NCBI GenBank assembly: GCA_947623615.1
Contig: CANQHH010000001.1
Coordinates: 1-26,318, forward strand
DNA from: an uncultured Clostridia bacterium
GTDB taxonomy: Bacteria > Bacillota > Clostridia > TANB77 > CAG-508
Length of the DNA: 26,318 nucleotides
Direction of reading: 5' to 3'
The notes below the pieces were generated by a model. The model saw nothing but the letters and a program-made list of their open reading frames with translations, was not told the DNA's origin and made no database searches. A program made the position numbers and the translations under genes. Positions 17,128 to 24,518 of the stretch are shown here, piece after piece (within the stretch, counting starts at the first letter, position 1; the number at the start of each line of letters is the position of its first letter).

Positions 17128-17526
17128 TTATATTTCCTCAAATATGTATGGATTTGAACTCATATCATCAACTATGTCTTCTAATTCTTCACCATTTTGC
17201 TCTCTTTCATCTATATAATTCTTAACTTCAAAATCATCTAAATTTAAAATATATGGATTTCCATCAAACAATAAATTTAAATTATCAAATCCTAACTCTT
17301 CCATAGTATTTATTAGATTATCTATATCTGAAACACTTCTATCTAAATATTCAGCATTACTGCTTATTATATTTCTTATCTGTATATCATCACATTTGTT
17401 ATTTTTTAATATTTCTATTTTTCTTAATAATTCACTTTCATCTAACTCTACAATGTTTGGACATATCTCTACCATTTGATTAATTGTACTATCACTTATT
17501 CCTAAATCTTTTAATATTTTTTCCAT
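17128..17526 (-). CDS. Short degenerate helical-repeat protein, related to the mTERF-like trio
   Basis: A 132-residue protein starting MEKILKDLGISDSTINQMVE. It can be cut into three units of about 35 residues: LKDLGISDSTINQMVEICPN, LKNNKCDDIQIRNIISSNAE and MEELGFDNLNLLFDGNPYIL, each followed by a second helix. The (L/M)xxLG(I/F) start, the second helix opening with Pro or its equivalent, and the spacing match the repeats of the three large proteins upstream, but the sequence is much less regular. The C-terminal 30 residues are acidic. The start has AGGAGG 7 bases upstream. It has its own promoter. Function unknown. Confidence 0.75.
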   Translation of the reverse strand: MEKILKDLGISDSTINQMVEICPNIVELDESELLRKIEILKNNKCDDIQIRNIISSNAEYLDRSVSDIDNLINTMEELGFDNLNLLFDGNPYILNLDDFEVKNYIDEREQNGEELEDIVDDMSSNPYIFEEI

Positions 17527-17550
17527 TTTTCTTCCTCCTATTATGTTTTA

Positions 17551-17579
17551 GTTATATCATAAGTAAATAATTTATTCAA
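17551..17579 (-). promoter_or_regulatory. Promoter for the 132-residue gene and following genes
   Basis: TTGAAT (17574-17579), a 17-base spacer and TATAAC (17551-17556) preceded by TGA, an extended -10, on the minus strand. It lies in the 77-base gap after the repeat-protein trio, so the 132-residue, YNPDD and possibly cca genes can be expressed separately. Confidence 0.6.
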
Positions 17580-17603
17580 TAAGTTGTTTAATGTTATTTC
17601 AAT

Positions 17604-18614
17604 TTATTTGTCATCTAATAAATATTCTTTATCTGACTGTTCTCCTACAACTTCTTCTATCTTATTAATATATGATGTATCTTTTTGTTCATCTATTGTT
17701 TCTTTTCCTAATTCTTTCGTACTTTTCTTCTTTAAATATTCTTTATAATCATATTTCTCTAGCAATTCTTCTTTTGTAACTCCATATTGACTTTCAAAGA
17801 CCTTTTGACCTTTAAATATTCTTGAATAATTTTGTGTATCAATGTCTATCCCTCTATCCTTAAAAAACATATATCTTGCATAACTTAATTCTACACTCTG
17901 CATTAACTTATTTGGATCTATAATTAATACTGAATGTAATCCTATAGAATTATAAAATTGTATTTTTTGTTTTAGATTTTCCGTACTATACCCAAATATT
18001 GTAGGTAAATGTCTTGTCATCACTATTACTTCTTCTTTACTATATCCCAATTTTATTATTTCTTCAATCTTTTGCTTCATTGTTTCAATATTTACACAAT
18101 ATACTGATGGAGATTCTCTGGTTATTTTTATTATATCTTCTATGCTATACCCTAATGCTTTCATATCTTCCATTTTTTGTTTTATGTTTTCTAAAGCTAG
18201 TCCACATATTGCTGGCGAGTTTTTTGTCATTTTTATTATATCTTCTTTACTATATCCTATTTTCTCCAATTCTTCCGACTTTTGTTTTATAGAATCTATG
18301 TTATAACTAAACAACTCTGGTAATCTTTTTGTCATCTTTATTATATCTTCCCTAGCATATCCATATTTTTCTAATTCACTTATTTTTTGCTCCATATTTT
18401 CTGTTGTATAAACATATATCGCTGGTAAATGCTTTGTCATTTTTATTATATCTTCTTTTTTATATCCTAATGATATTAAAAAATTATAATTTTCTTTAAT
18501 TTTTGCTAATAGTGTTTCTGGTTTCATTTTTCCAGTTGAATGATTATTTACTATTTTCTCTATTTGCTTATCTGTATATCCCATTTTCTTTAATGATTCT
18601 TTAAGTTCTTCCAT
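17604..18614 (-). CDS. mTERF-like 35-residue repeat protein (5 repeats)
   Basis: A 336-residue soluble protein. Residues 1-45 are an N-terminal cap (MEELKESLKKMGYTDKQIEK, then MKPETLLAKI). Residues 46-220 are five repeats of exactly 35 residues with the pattern LGYSKEDIIKMTKxLPAI, then a variable stretch, then ENIKQKIEE. Residues 221-290 form a C-terminal cap (KLMQSVELSYARYMFFKDRG, SRIFKGQKVFESQYGVTKEE). An acidic tail ends the protein and contains ETIDEQKDTSYI. Each repeat should fold as two or three helices with a conserved Pro at position 19, as in mitochondrial transcription termination factor repeats. Those bind nucleic acid through a superhelical surface; that role here is inferred. No signal peptide is seen. 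The start has TAGGAG overlapping the stop of the gene before it, so it is translationally coupled. Confidence 0.85.
   Translation of the reverse strand: MEELKESLKKMGYTDKQIEKIVNNHSTGKMKPETLLAKIKENYNFLISLGYKKEDIIKMTKHLPAIYVYTTENMEQKISELEKYGYAREDIIKMTKRLPELFSYNIDSIKQKSEELEKIGYSKEDIIKMTKNSPAICGLALENIKQKMEDMKALGYSIEDIIKITRESPSVYCVNIETMKQKIEEIIKLGYSKEEVIVMTRHLPTIFGYSTENLKQKIQFYNSIGLHSVLIIDPNKLMQSVELSYARYMFFKDRGIDIDTQNYSRIFKGQKVFESQYGVTKEELLEKYDYKEYLKKKSTKELGKETIDEQKDTSYINKIEEVVGEQSDKEYLLDDK
17955..18479 (-). repeat. Five tandem 105-bp coding repeats
   Basis: Codes for five 35-residue units (residues 46-220), no length variation. DNA identity between units is partial; the helix 1 part (GAAGAxATTATAAAAATGAC-like) is best conserved. 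Confidence 0.9.
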
Positions 18615-18626
18615 TTAGTTTTTCTC

Positions 18627-19865
18627 CTAACCACCATAAATTTGACTATTATCTTTTAGATCTTTTTCTTTTTCAAATTGTTTTTCTATTTCTCCTTCTG
18701 TATCATCTATATATCGAGTATCATCTTGCTCTTCTATGGTTTCTTCACATAATCCTTTAATATTCTTTTTTTCTAAACCTTTCTCATACGTATATTTTTT
18801 CAATAAATCTTCTTTTGTTATTTTATACTGTTTTTCAAATTTTTTCTGTCCAACAAATAATCTAGAAACATTATTTGGATTTATACTTATACCCAGACTC
18901 TCATAATATTGATATCTTGCATAACTTAATTGAATGCTTTGCATCAATTTTTTAGGATATCTAATAATCAATGAATGGCATCCTATAGAATCATAAAAAT
19001 CTACTTTTTGTTTTATATTTTCTATACTTAAACTATATATAGGTGGTAAACCTTTAGATATTTCTATTACCTCTTCTCTGCTATATCCTAAACTTTCCAT
19101 ATCTGCAATTTTCTTCTTTATATTTTCTATACTCAAACTATATAGAGATGGAAAAATTCTTGTCATATCTATGATTTCTTCTCTACTATATCCTAATGTT
19201 TCTACATCTTTAATTTTTTGTTCTATACTTTCTAGTTTATAACAGAACATTGCAGGTAATTTACTTGTCATTTTTATTATATCTTCCCTGCTATATCCTA
19301 TTCCTTCCATATATTCTATCTTTTGCTTTATATTTTCTGTACTAAATCCACATATTGCAGGCAGTCTTTTTATCATTTTTAGTACATCTTCTCTACCATA
19401 TCCCAATTTTACCATATACGAAATTTTTTGGTTCATAATTTCTTCGCTATATCCATATATTGCTGGTAAATTCTTGGTCATTTTTATCACTTCTGATTTA
19501 CTATATCCTAATTCCTCCATATATTCTATCTTTTTGCTTATATTTTCTGCACTTATACTATATATTGATGGAAAAATTTTTGTCATTTTTATTACATCAT
19601 TTCGGCTATATCCTAATCCCTCCATGTATTCTATTTTATTTTGTATATTTTCTATGCTATAATTATATAATTCTGCAATTTTCTTTGTCATTTTCATTAT
19701 ATCTTCTTTGCTATATCCTAACGATATTAAATATTTATGGTTTCTTTGGAAATTAGATAATATAGTTTCTGGCTTCATTCCAGAAAATCCATGAGCATTT
19801 ATAATTTTATTTATTTCTTCTTCAGTATATCCTAGTTCTTTAAAACTTCTATATAGCTCTTCCAT
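18627..19865 (-). CDS. mTERF-like 35-residue repeat protein (7 repeats)
   Basis: A 412-residue paralogue of its neighbours. The N-terminal cap is residues 1-45 (MEELYRSFKELGYTEEEINK, MKPETILSNFQ). Seven 35-residue repeats span 46-290; typical helix 1 is LGYSREDVIKMTKxLPAI, followed by YSxENIxQKIEYME. The C-terminal cap is 291-360 (KKLMQSIQLSYARYQYYESL, SRLFVGQKKFEKQYKITKED). The acidic tail contains EETIEEQDDTRYID. The first repeat lacks the Pro (KKIAEL), so the pattern is slightly eroded there. The start ATG is 5 bases after GGGGG, which overlaps the stop codon of the upstream paralogue. Most residue differences between repeats sit at positions 17, 20 and 22-24. No catalytic motif is seen; a binding scaffold is the simplest role. 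Confidence 0.85.
   Translation of the reverse strand: MEELYRSFKELGYTEEEINKIINAHGFSGMKPETILSNFQRNHKYLISLGYSKEDIMKMTKKIAELYNYSIENIQNKIEYMEGLGYSRNDVIKMTKIFPSIYSISAENISKKIEYMEELGYSKSEVIKMTKNLPAIYGYSEEIMNQKISYMVKLGYGREDVLKMIKRLPAICGFSTENIKQKIEYMEGIGYSREDIIKMTSKLPAMFCYKLESIEQKIKDVETLGYSREEIIDMTRIFPSLYSLSIENIKKKIADMESLGYSREEVIEISKGLPPIYSLSIENIKQKVDFYDSIGCHSLIIRYPKKLMQSIQLSYARYQYYESLGISINPNNVSRLFVGQKKFEKQYKITKEDLLKKYTYEKGLEKKNIKGLCEETIEEQDDTRYIDDTEGEIEKQFEKEKDLKDNSQIYGG
18996..19730 (-). repeat. Seven tandem 105-bp coding repeats
   Basis: Seven uninterrupted 35-residue units (residues 46-290) of the middle protein. Confidence 0.9.
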
Positions 19866-19874
19866 CTCATCCCC

Positions 19875-21110
19875 CTATTCATCACCTATTTGATCATCTT
19901 CATTTACTAATTTTTCTGGTTCTTCTTTTTGATTTTCAAACTCAGCTTCTGTTTCATACATATATGATGTATCTTTCTGTTCCTCCATTGTTTCCTGTGC
20001 TAATTTATAAGTATCTATTTCTCCTATATGCTCTTGATATTTGTATTTATCTAATAAGTCATTTTTTGATACTTTATACTGCTTTTCAAATGGTTTCTGA
20101 CCCATAAATAACCTAGAAAAGTTTTTCCTATCTATACTTATACCTTTATCTTTATAAAATTGATATCTAGCATAACTTACCTGTATACTCTGCATCAAAA
20201 CCCTAGGTTTTTCTGCAACCAATGAATGTAATCCTAAAGAATTAAAGAATTGTACCTTTTGTTTCATATTTTCTATACTTAATCCCAATATTGGTGGTAA
20301 AACTTTAATCATCTTTATTGATTCTTCTCTACTATATCCCAACTTTTCTACATCTTCTACCTTTTGTTTTATTGTCTCTTTAGATAATCCGAACATTGTT
20401 GGAAATGATTTAGTTATTTCAATCACATCTTCTTCATCAAATCCTAATTCTATTAAGCCATTCATTTTATTTTTTATGCTCTCTATACTCAATCCAAACA
20501 TAGATGATTTTTCCTTCGTTATTTTTATAACTTCTTCTCTGGTATATCCTAGCTCTTCTATATCTTCCAACTTTTGTTTGATGCTTTCCATACTATGACT
20601 CAATATTGAAGGTGATATTTTTATCATTTTTATAACTTCTTCTCTGGTATATCCTAGCTTCTCTATACCTTCTATTTTTTGTCTTACACTTTCTACACCA
20701 TATCCAAATATCGCTGGTAGCTTTTTTCCCATCTTTATTATGTCTCTATAACTAAGACCTAAACCTTCCATCTCCTCGATTTTTTTCTTAATATTTTCTT
20801 TAGAAGCCCCAAATAATTGTGGCGATGTTTTTATCATTTTTACAACTTCCTGCTGACTATATCCCATTTCTTTAAACTCATCTATTTTTTTATTCATGTT
20901 TTCTACACTATATACATATATAGCTGGTAAAGCTGTTGTTATTCTTATAACCTCTTCATTAGTATATCCTAATGATTTTAAATAATTAAAATTTCTTTCA
21001 AAATTCATCTTTATAGTATCACTTTTCATTCTTCTCATAGCATAAGAACCAACTATCTTATTTATCTCATCTTCGTTATATCCTAATTTTTTTAAAACAT
21101 CTCTTGGCAT
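19875..21110 (-). CDS. mTERF-like 35-residue repeat protein (7 repeats), first of the trio
   Basis: A 411-residue paralogue and the first gene of the operon. The N-terminal cap is residues 1-43 (MPRDVLKKLGYNEDEINKIV). Seven 35-residue repeats span 44-288, for example LGYTREEVIKMIKISPSI followed by SMESIKQKLED. The C-terminal cap is 289-358 (RVLMQSIQVSYARYQFYKDK, SRLFMGQKPFEKQYKVSKND). The acidic tail carries ETMEEQKDTSYM. Its helix 1 positions vary more than in the middle protein (KMGK, KITK, KMIK). The start ATG has AAGGAAG upstream; a TATAAT -10 box lies at 21146-21151. The gene order and coupling imply the three proteins are made together, perhaps as parts of one complex or as alternative binders. 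Confidence 0.85.
   Translation of the reverse strand: MPRDVLKKLGYNEDEINKIVGSYAMRRMKSDTIKMNFERNFNYLKSLGYTNEEVIRITTALPAIYVYSVENMNKKIDEFKEMGYSQQEVVKMIKTSPQLFGASKENIKKKIEEMEGLGLSYRDIIKMGKKLPAIFGYGVESVRQKIEGIEKLGYTREEVIKMIKISPSILSHSMESIKQKLEDIEELGYTREEVIKITKEKSSMFGLSIESIKNKMNGLIELGFDEEDVIEITKSFPTMFGLSKETIKQKVEDVEKLGYSREESIKMIKVLPPILGLSIENMKQKVQFFNSLGLHSLVAEKPRVLMQSIQVSYARYQFYKDKGISIDRKNFSRLFMGQKPFEKQYKVSKNDLLDKYKYQEHIGEIDTYKLAQETMEEQKDTSYMYETEAEFENQKEEPEKLVNEDDQIGDE
20247..20981 (-). repeat. Seven tandem 105-bp coding repeats
   Basis: Seven uninterrupted 35-residue units (residues 44-288) of the first protein of the trio. Confidence 0.9.
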
Positions 21111-21145
21111 TAAAAATCACTTCCTTCTCTACATAACTATTATTA

Positions 21146-21151
21146 ATTATA
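21146..21151 (-). promoter_or_regulatory. Candidate -10 box of the repeat-protein operon
   Basis: A TATAAT on the minus strand 35 bases before the start codon at 21110. No recognisable -35 box is found at 16-18 bases, so an activator or another sigma factor is possible, or the assignment is wrong. Confidence 0.35.
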
Positions 21152-21263
21152 CTACAAATCTTTATAAATTTCTCCATTTTTTGGTATTTTTTTCTAAAAA
21201 GTCATTTTTTTGAATGATTTTATATGTTTTTTAGCAAACTTAGAACTTGTTATATAAAACTAC

Positions 21264-21292
21264 TTGAAAAAAAGTTAGAAATAATATAAAAT
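21264..21292 (+). promoter_or_regulatory. Promoter for tRNA-Arg
   Basis: TTGAAA (21264-21269), 17 bases, TAAAAT (21287-21292); the tRNA starts 27 bases after the -10 box. Confidence 0.6.
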
Positions 21293-21318
21293 AATATAAG
21301 TTGATAAGTTAAATATAT

Positions 21319-21395
21319 GTGTTTATAGCTCAGTTGGATAGAGCGCTCCCCTCCTAAGGGAGAGGCCGCAGGTTCGATTCCTGCTAAGCACACCA
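21319..21395 (+). tRNA. tRNA-Arg (anticodon CCT)
   Basis: A complete cloverleaf of 77 bases with encoded CCA. The acceptor stem GTGTTTA pairs with TAAGCAC (one T-G pair). The D-arm contains AGCTCAGTTGGATAGAGC. The anticodon stem CTCCC/GGGAG encloses loop CTCCTAA, so the anticodon is CCT, reading AGG (arginine). The T-arm is GCAGG, TTCGATT, CCTGC. It stands alone between two minus-strand operons, on the plus strand. Confidence 0.96.
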
Positions 21396-21419
21396 TTTTC
21401 TTTTATAAAACTAGAAAAT

Positions 21420-21471
21420 ATATATATCTAAATAGAGGCTGTAAATATACAGCTTCTATTTAGATATATAT
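21420..21471. terminator. 23-bp hairpin between tRNA-Arg and the metallopeptidase gene end
   Basis: Left arm 21420-21442 and right arm 21449-21471 pair over 23 bp with a single G-T pair around the loop AAATAT. The hairpin spans the stop codon of the minus-strand metallopeptidase gene. It probably ends both the tRNA and the metallopeptidase transcripts, though T runs are weak on both sides. Confidence 0.65.
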
Positions 21472-23660
21472 TGTTCATTTTGTTTATCATACATATTGGC
21501 AGATTGACTAAATATCTGGCTACTTGTTGTCTGCTCAATGGTTGCACTTATAGCACTATCTATCAATACTCTACTATCTTCTGCCATTCCATTTCTAGAT
21601 AAATTTATATCAATCTTCTCCAATAATTTCTTTCTATACTCATCTTTAATCTCGCCTGAATTATTTATTTTATCTTTCAAAATAGAACAATATCTAAGTA
21701 TTTCATTGTTCTCCAACTCTAAAGCATTTTGATACCCTTCATCTAATAATTCTAAGCAAGTATTAAAATTCTCTGGGTCATTAAAAAATTCTGGGTTTTC
21801 ATCTTCTAGAAATTGATTAATACACGCATTTAACAATACTCCTGTAGCATTAAAATTTCCTTCAAATGCTCGCAATGCTTTAACACTTAGTCCCGGTACA
21901 AATTTTATATCTTTATAATTACAATTTTGTACACATTCTAATATTTCAGATTCGTTTTCTATTTCATATCCTCTTTTTGATACTGCCTGAATAGCATCCC
22001 TTACCTCTTTAAATACTTTCTCTGGTTCATATACCAATTTATCAATTACATTCTCCCCAAAATACTCTGGCATTTTTTGCAGTTTCATCAATATTCCTAA
22101 ATCTCTTCCTTCTCCTATCAAACCTATCCACATTGTTAAATAACTCTCTATATCTGAATAAATTTCTTGTTCATTTTCTTTTATAGTAGAAGGATCGATC
22201 TTTTCTAATACATCTGCCACATTCCAAATATTTACCCAATCTATGTCATCTAATGGAGTAGCATACAGATATAATATTTTTTTAAAATCTTCATCACTCA
22301 GATCTAAATTTAAAAGACTATCTAATCTTATATTATCAATAGTATAAAATGTACTACCTCTCTCACTTGCAGAATAATCAATATCAATTTGTTTTCTTAA
22401 CAAATCCATTAGGCTTATATATTCATTAATTTCATTACTAAACATATTATATTTTTTTGCTAAATATAATACGTCTCTAATATTATCTACTTTCTTATCT
22501 TTTAAAATTTGATTAAAAAGATCATAAGGTATACTTCCTGTCAGAGATAGAATTTCATCAAAGTTTTCTGAATTATCTTTATTTACCTCATACCAGCCAT
22601 TGATAAGTAGTTTAATAAAATTATTATATCCCGAATCCAAACAAATTCTTTGTATTTCTCCATTTGACTTTTCAGTAGCCATTTGTATATCTTCTACTTT
22701 TAGTTGAGAAAAAATATCATACATATTATCTTCAGTAACTTTAGAAAAATCTATTTTATCTAACCAATCAAATCTTAACTTGTTTATATAATATACATCT
22801 TTTATTATATCCCCGCCTACTGAATAAAACCTACCACTTTCTATGTCTACATTTTTTTTCGTAATACTTTCATCCAATGGGAATGTATAAAAATCATATA
22901 ATATCAATTTCAATTCATCTGTTGCTTTAGGTAAGTATAAATTCGAATCATTTCCCTCCACACTAATTTGAGCTTCTGATAACTCGCCTAACAAAATTTC
23001 CTTTAAATCAGAACCTAATACTTCTTCACATATATCAAAAAATTTAATATTATGCCTAAAAAGATAATGCTGTATTGCCTCCATATCTTTACCCTTTACA
23101 CTTAATGCATATAATATATTGCGAGTAAAATCTCCTTCTTTAATGTATGATAAATGGTCAAAATACCCCTTATTTTGTGCTATTTTCTCATTATCCTGGT
23201 CAGATATACAATTTATTTTGTTTCCTTTGTAAATATAATAATTAATACACATCTCAGCAAACACATTAGCAATTGCTTCTTCAATTATTGAATTCATCAT
23301 TTCATAATTGCTCAAATAAGAAAATGCATGTGAAAATTCATGAATAATAGTATGCATCATATCAATATCATTCATTTTTTCTTTGCAAAAGTGCTCCACT
23401 AGATACATACTGCAACTGCCAAAATCGTAATATGCAGCAAAATCTTGATACCTTTCGCTTTCATCAATATGTACAGATGTATTACTCATAAAGCCTTCAG
23501 CACGGTTTAATGTATCTTCATCAAAATGATCTCTGATAAAAAATCTCATTATCTCCTTTGCTTCTTCAACAGCATCAGACATCATCTCTATTGTTACATG
23601 TTCTACCTCCTGCTTAACACCTTTTGAAGTTAAGTCTTTATTATCATCATTTGTTCCCAT
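21456..23660 (-). CDS. Putative zinc metallopeptidase-like protein (HEFSH)
   Basis: A 734-residue soluble protein without signal peptide. An HExxH motif, HEFSH, lies at residues 107-111 (MMHTIIHEFSHAFSYL), followed by IIEEAIANVFAE (Glu127/Glu128). This spacing of about 16 residues to the third ligand fits a gluzincin-like zinc site. The remaining 550 residues are helical and acidic with no recognised domain. A GTG at 23714 is in frame (MENNERNE) but overlaps the upstream gene and has only a weak GGAA site. The ATG at 23660 is 4 bases after AGGGGG, which overlaps the stop codon of the 72-residue gene, and is preferred. It is the third gene of a minus-strand operon with the YNPDD paralogue. The substrate is unknown. 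Confidence 0.75.
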   Translation of the reverse strand: MGTNDDNKDLTSKGVKQEVEHVTIEMMSDAVEEAKEIMRFFIRDHFDEDTLNRAEGFMSNTSVHIDESERYQDFAAYYDFGSCSMYLVEHFCKEKMNDIDMMHTIIHEFSHAFSYLSNYEMMNSIIEEAIANVFAEMCINYYIYKGNKINCISDQDNEKIAQNKGYFDHLSYIKEGDFTRNILYALSVKGKDMEAIQHYLFRHNIKFFDICEEVLGSDLKEILLGELSEAQISVEGNDSNLYLPKATDELKLILYDFYTFPLDESITKKNVDIESGRFYSVGGDIIKDVYYINKLRFDWLDKIDFSKVTEDNMYDIFSQLKVEDIQMATEKSNGEIQRICLDSGYNNFIKLLINGWYEVNKDNSENFDEILSLTGSIPYDLFNQILKDKKVDNIRDVLYLAKKYNMFSNEINEYISLMDLLRKQIDIDYSASERGSTFYTIDNIRLDSLLNLDLSDEDFKKILYLYATPLDDIDWVNIWNVADVLEKIDPSTIKENEQEIYSDIESYLTMWIGLIGEGRDLGILMKLQKMPEYFGENVIDKLVYEPEKVFKEVRDAIQAVSKRGYEIENESEILECVQNCNYKDIKFVPGLSVKALRAFEGNFNATGVLLNACINQFLEDENPEFFNDPENFNTCLELLDEGYQNALELENNEILRYCSILKDKINNSGEIKDEYRKKLLEKIDINLSRNGMAEDSRVLIDSAISATIEQTTSSQIFSQSANMYDKQNEQYISK

Positions 23661-23668
23661 TTTTCCCC

Positions 23669-23887
23669 CTAATCTATTAAAACACCTGGATTCATTTCTT
23701 TCGTTGTTTTCCACTCAATTCCATATTTTTCTTTCAATAACTTCTTTTTATAACTATCAAAAATGTGTATATATCCTAAACCTTTTCCTACGCCTTCTTC
23801 CATTAGTACTTTTTCTACATCCTTATCAACTTTCTCGAAAATCTCCTTTAATTCTTCCTTTTCTTCTATAGGATCATGTTTTAACAT
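23669..23887 (-). CDS. Small conserved-looking protein, unknown function
   Basis: A 72-residue acidic N-terminal half (EEKEELKEIFEKVDKDVEKV) followed by GKGLGYIHIFDSYKKKLLKE and KYGIEWKTTKEMNPGVLID. The second half resembles a small protein I have seen widely in Firmicutes genomes (a G-x-C/I-H-x-Y/F-W-x-x-K-K-x-I-L-K-E-x-x-G-I-x-W-K-x-P-x-E-x-N-P type C-terminus), whose role I do not know. The start has AAAGGAG 10 bases upstream. It lies 18 bases after the YNPDD gene, and its stop overlaps the ribosome binding site of the metallopeptidase-like gene. Confidence 0.72.
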   Translation of the reverse strand: MLKHDPIEEKEELKEIFEKVDKDVEKVLMEEGVGKGLGYIHIFDSYKKKLLKEKYGIEWKTTKEMNPGVLID

Positions 23888-23905
23888 TAATTTTCCACTC
23901 CTTTA

Positions 23906-24361
23906 CTAATTCTTTTTCAAAAGTTTTTTTATAAAATTTTTAATTTTTACAAATAATGTATCTTTTTTATATTCTATAATCGCATTTTGTTCTTCTGCTT
24001 GGTTTTGTACAACTTTCTTTTTATTTTTAAATAAATCATCCGGATTATATTTTTGTCTTAATTCAGCTTGATACTTTTCTTCGTTTTGTGCATATATTTT
24101 TATTAATCTCTTCTTTTCGCTTTCATCTTCACACCAATATTGTAAATTAAGCATTGCAATTAAAGCCAAAGTCTCTTTTTTTAAATTTTGCTCTTTTATT
24201 GGTTGCTTTGGATTGATATTTTTTATATAATTTATATCTTTCTCTTTTTTAAAAAAGTCTCTTAAATTTTGTGGTATTTTATTTCTATAATTATTATCTA
24301 ATAATTCTAAAAAAGAATCTAACTCAGTATATGCTTGTCTTATTGTTAAAGGTATATCCAT
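23906..24361 (-). CDS. YNPDD-motif protein, paralogue of 16751-17098
   Basis: A 151-residue protein, first gene of the operon. Residues 1-115 align with the 115-residue protein at 16751-17098 (ETLALIAMLNLQYWCEDE, RQKYNPDDLFKNKKKV). The remaining 36 residues are a Lys-rich tail ending in an amphipathic helix (VKIKNFIKKLLKKN), which the paralogue lacks and which could touch membrane or nucleic acid. The start ATG is 8 bases after GAGGG. Confidence 0.8.
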   Translation of the reverse strand: MDIPLTIRQAYTELDSFLELLDNNYRNKIPQNLRDFFKKEKDINYIKNINPKQPIKEQNLKKETLALIAMLNLQYWCEDESEKKRLIKIYAQNEEKYQAELRQKYNPDDLFKNKKKVVQNQAEEQNAIIEYKKDTLFVKIKNFIKKLLKKN

Positions 24362-24392
24362 ATACTTTTCCCTCTTTCGTTATATTTCTTAC

Positions 24393-24421
24393 ATTGTATA
24401 AATTACGAGTTTGTTTGTCAA
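24393..24421 (-). promoter_or_regulatory. Consensus promoter for the YNPDD/72-residue/metallopeptidase operon
   Basis: A perfect TTGACA (24416-24421), a 17-base spacer and TACAAT (24393-24398) on the minus strand, 31 bases before the start codon. The strength suggests substantial expression. Confidence 0.85.
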
Positions 24422-24455
24422 GCAAAAAAATACCTAAAAACCTTTATATTTTCTA

Positions 24456-24484
24456 TTGATAATTTTATTAAAAAAATATATAAT
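24456..24484 (+). promoter_or_regulatory. Promoter for lepB-holB-ricT
   Basis: TTGATA (24456-24461), 17 bases, TATAAT (24479-24484). It is divergent from the promoter at 24393-24421 with 35 bases between the two -35 boxes. Confidence 0.8.
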
Positions 24485-24518
24485 AATGGAGATATTGTAA
24501 AAAAGGAGAAAAGATATA

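Noticed and set aside
17955..20981. CRISPR-like periodic repeats with 105-base spacing
   Set aside because: The repeats are coding, in frame, much longer than CRISPR repeats and not identical; no spacers are present.
21319..21395. tRNA-Arg as an attachment site of an integrated element
   Set aside because: No duplicate of the tRNA 3' end and no integrase gene were found in the window.
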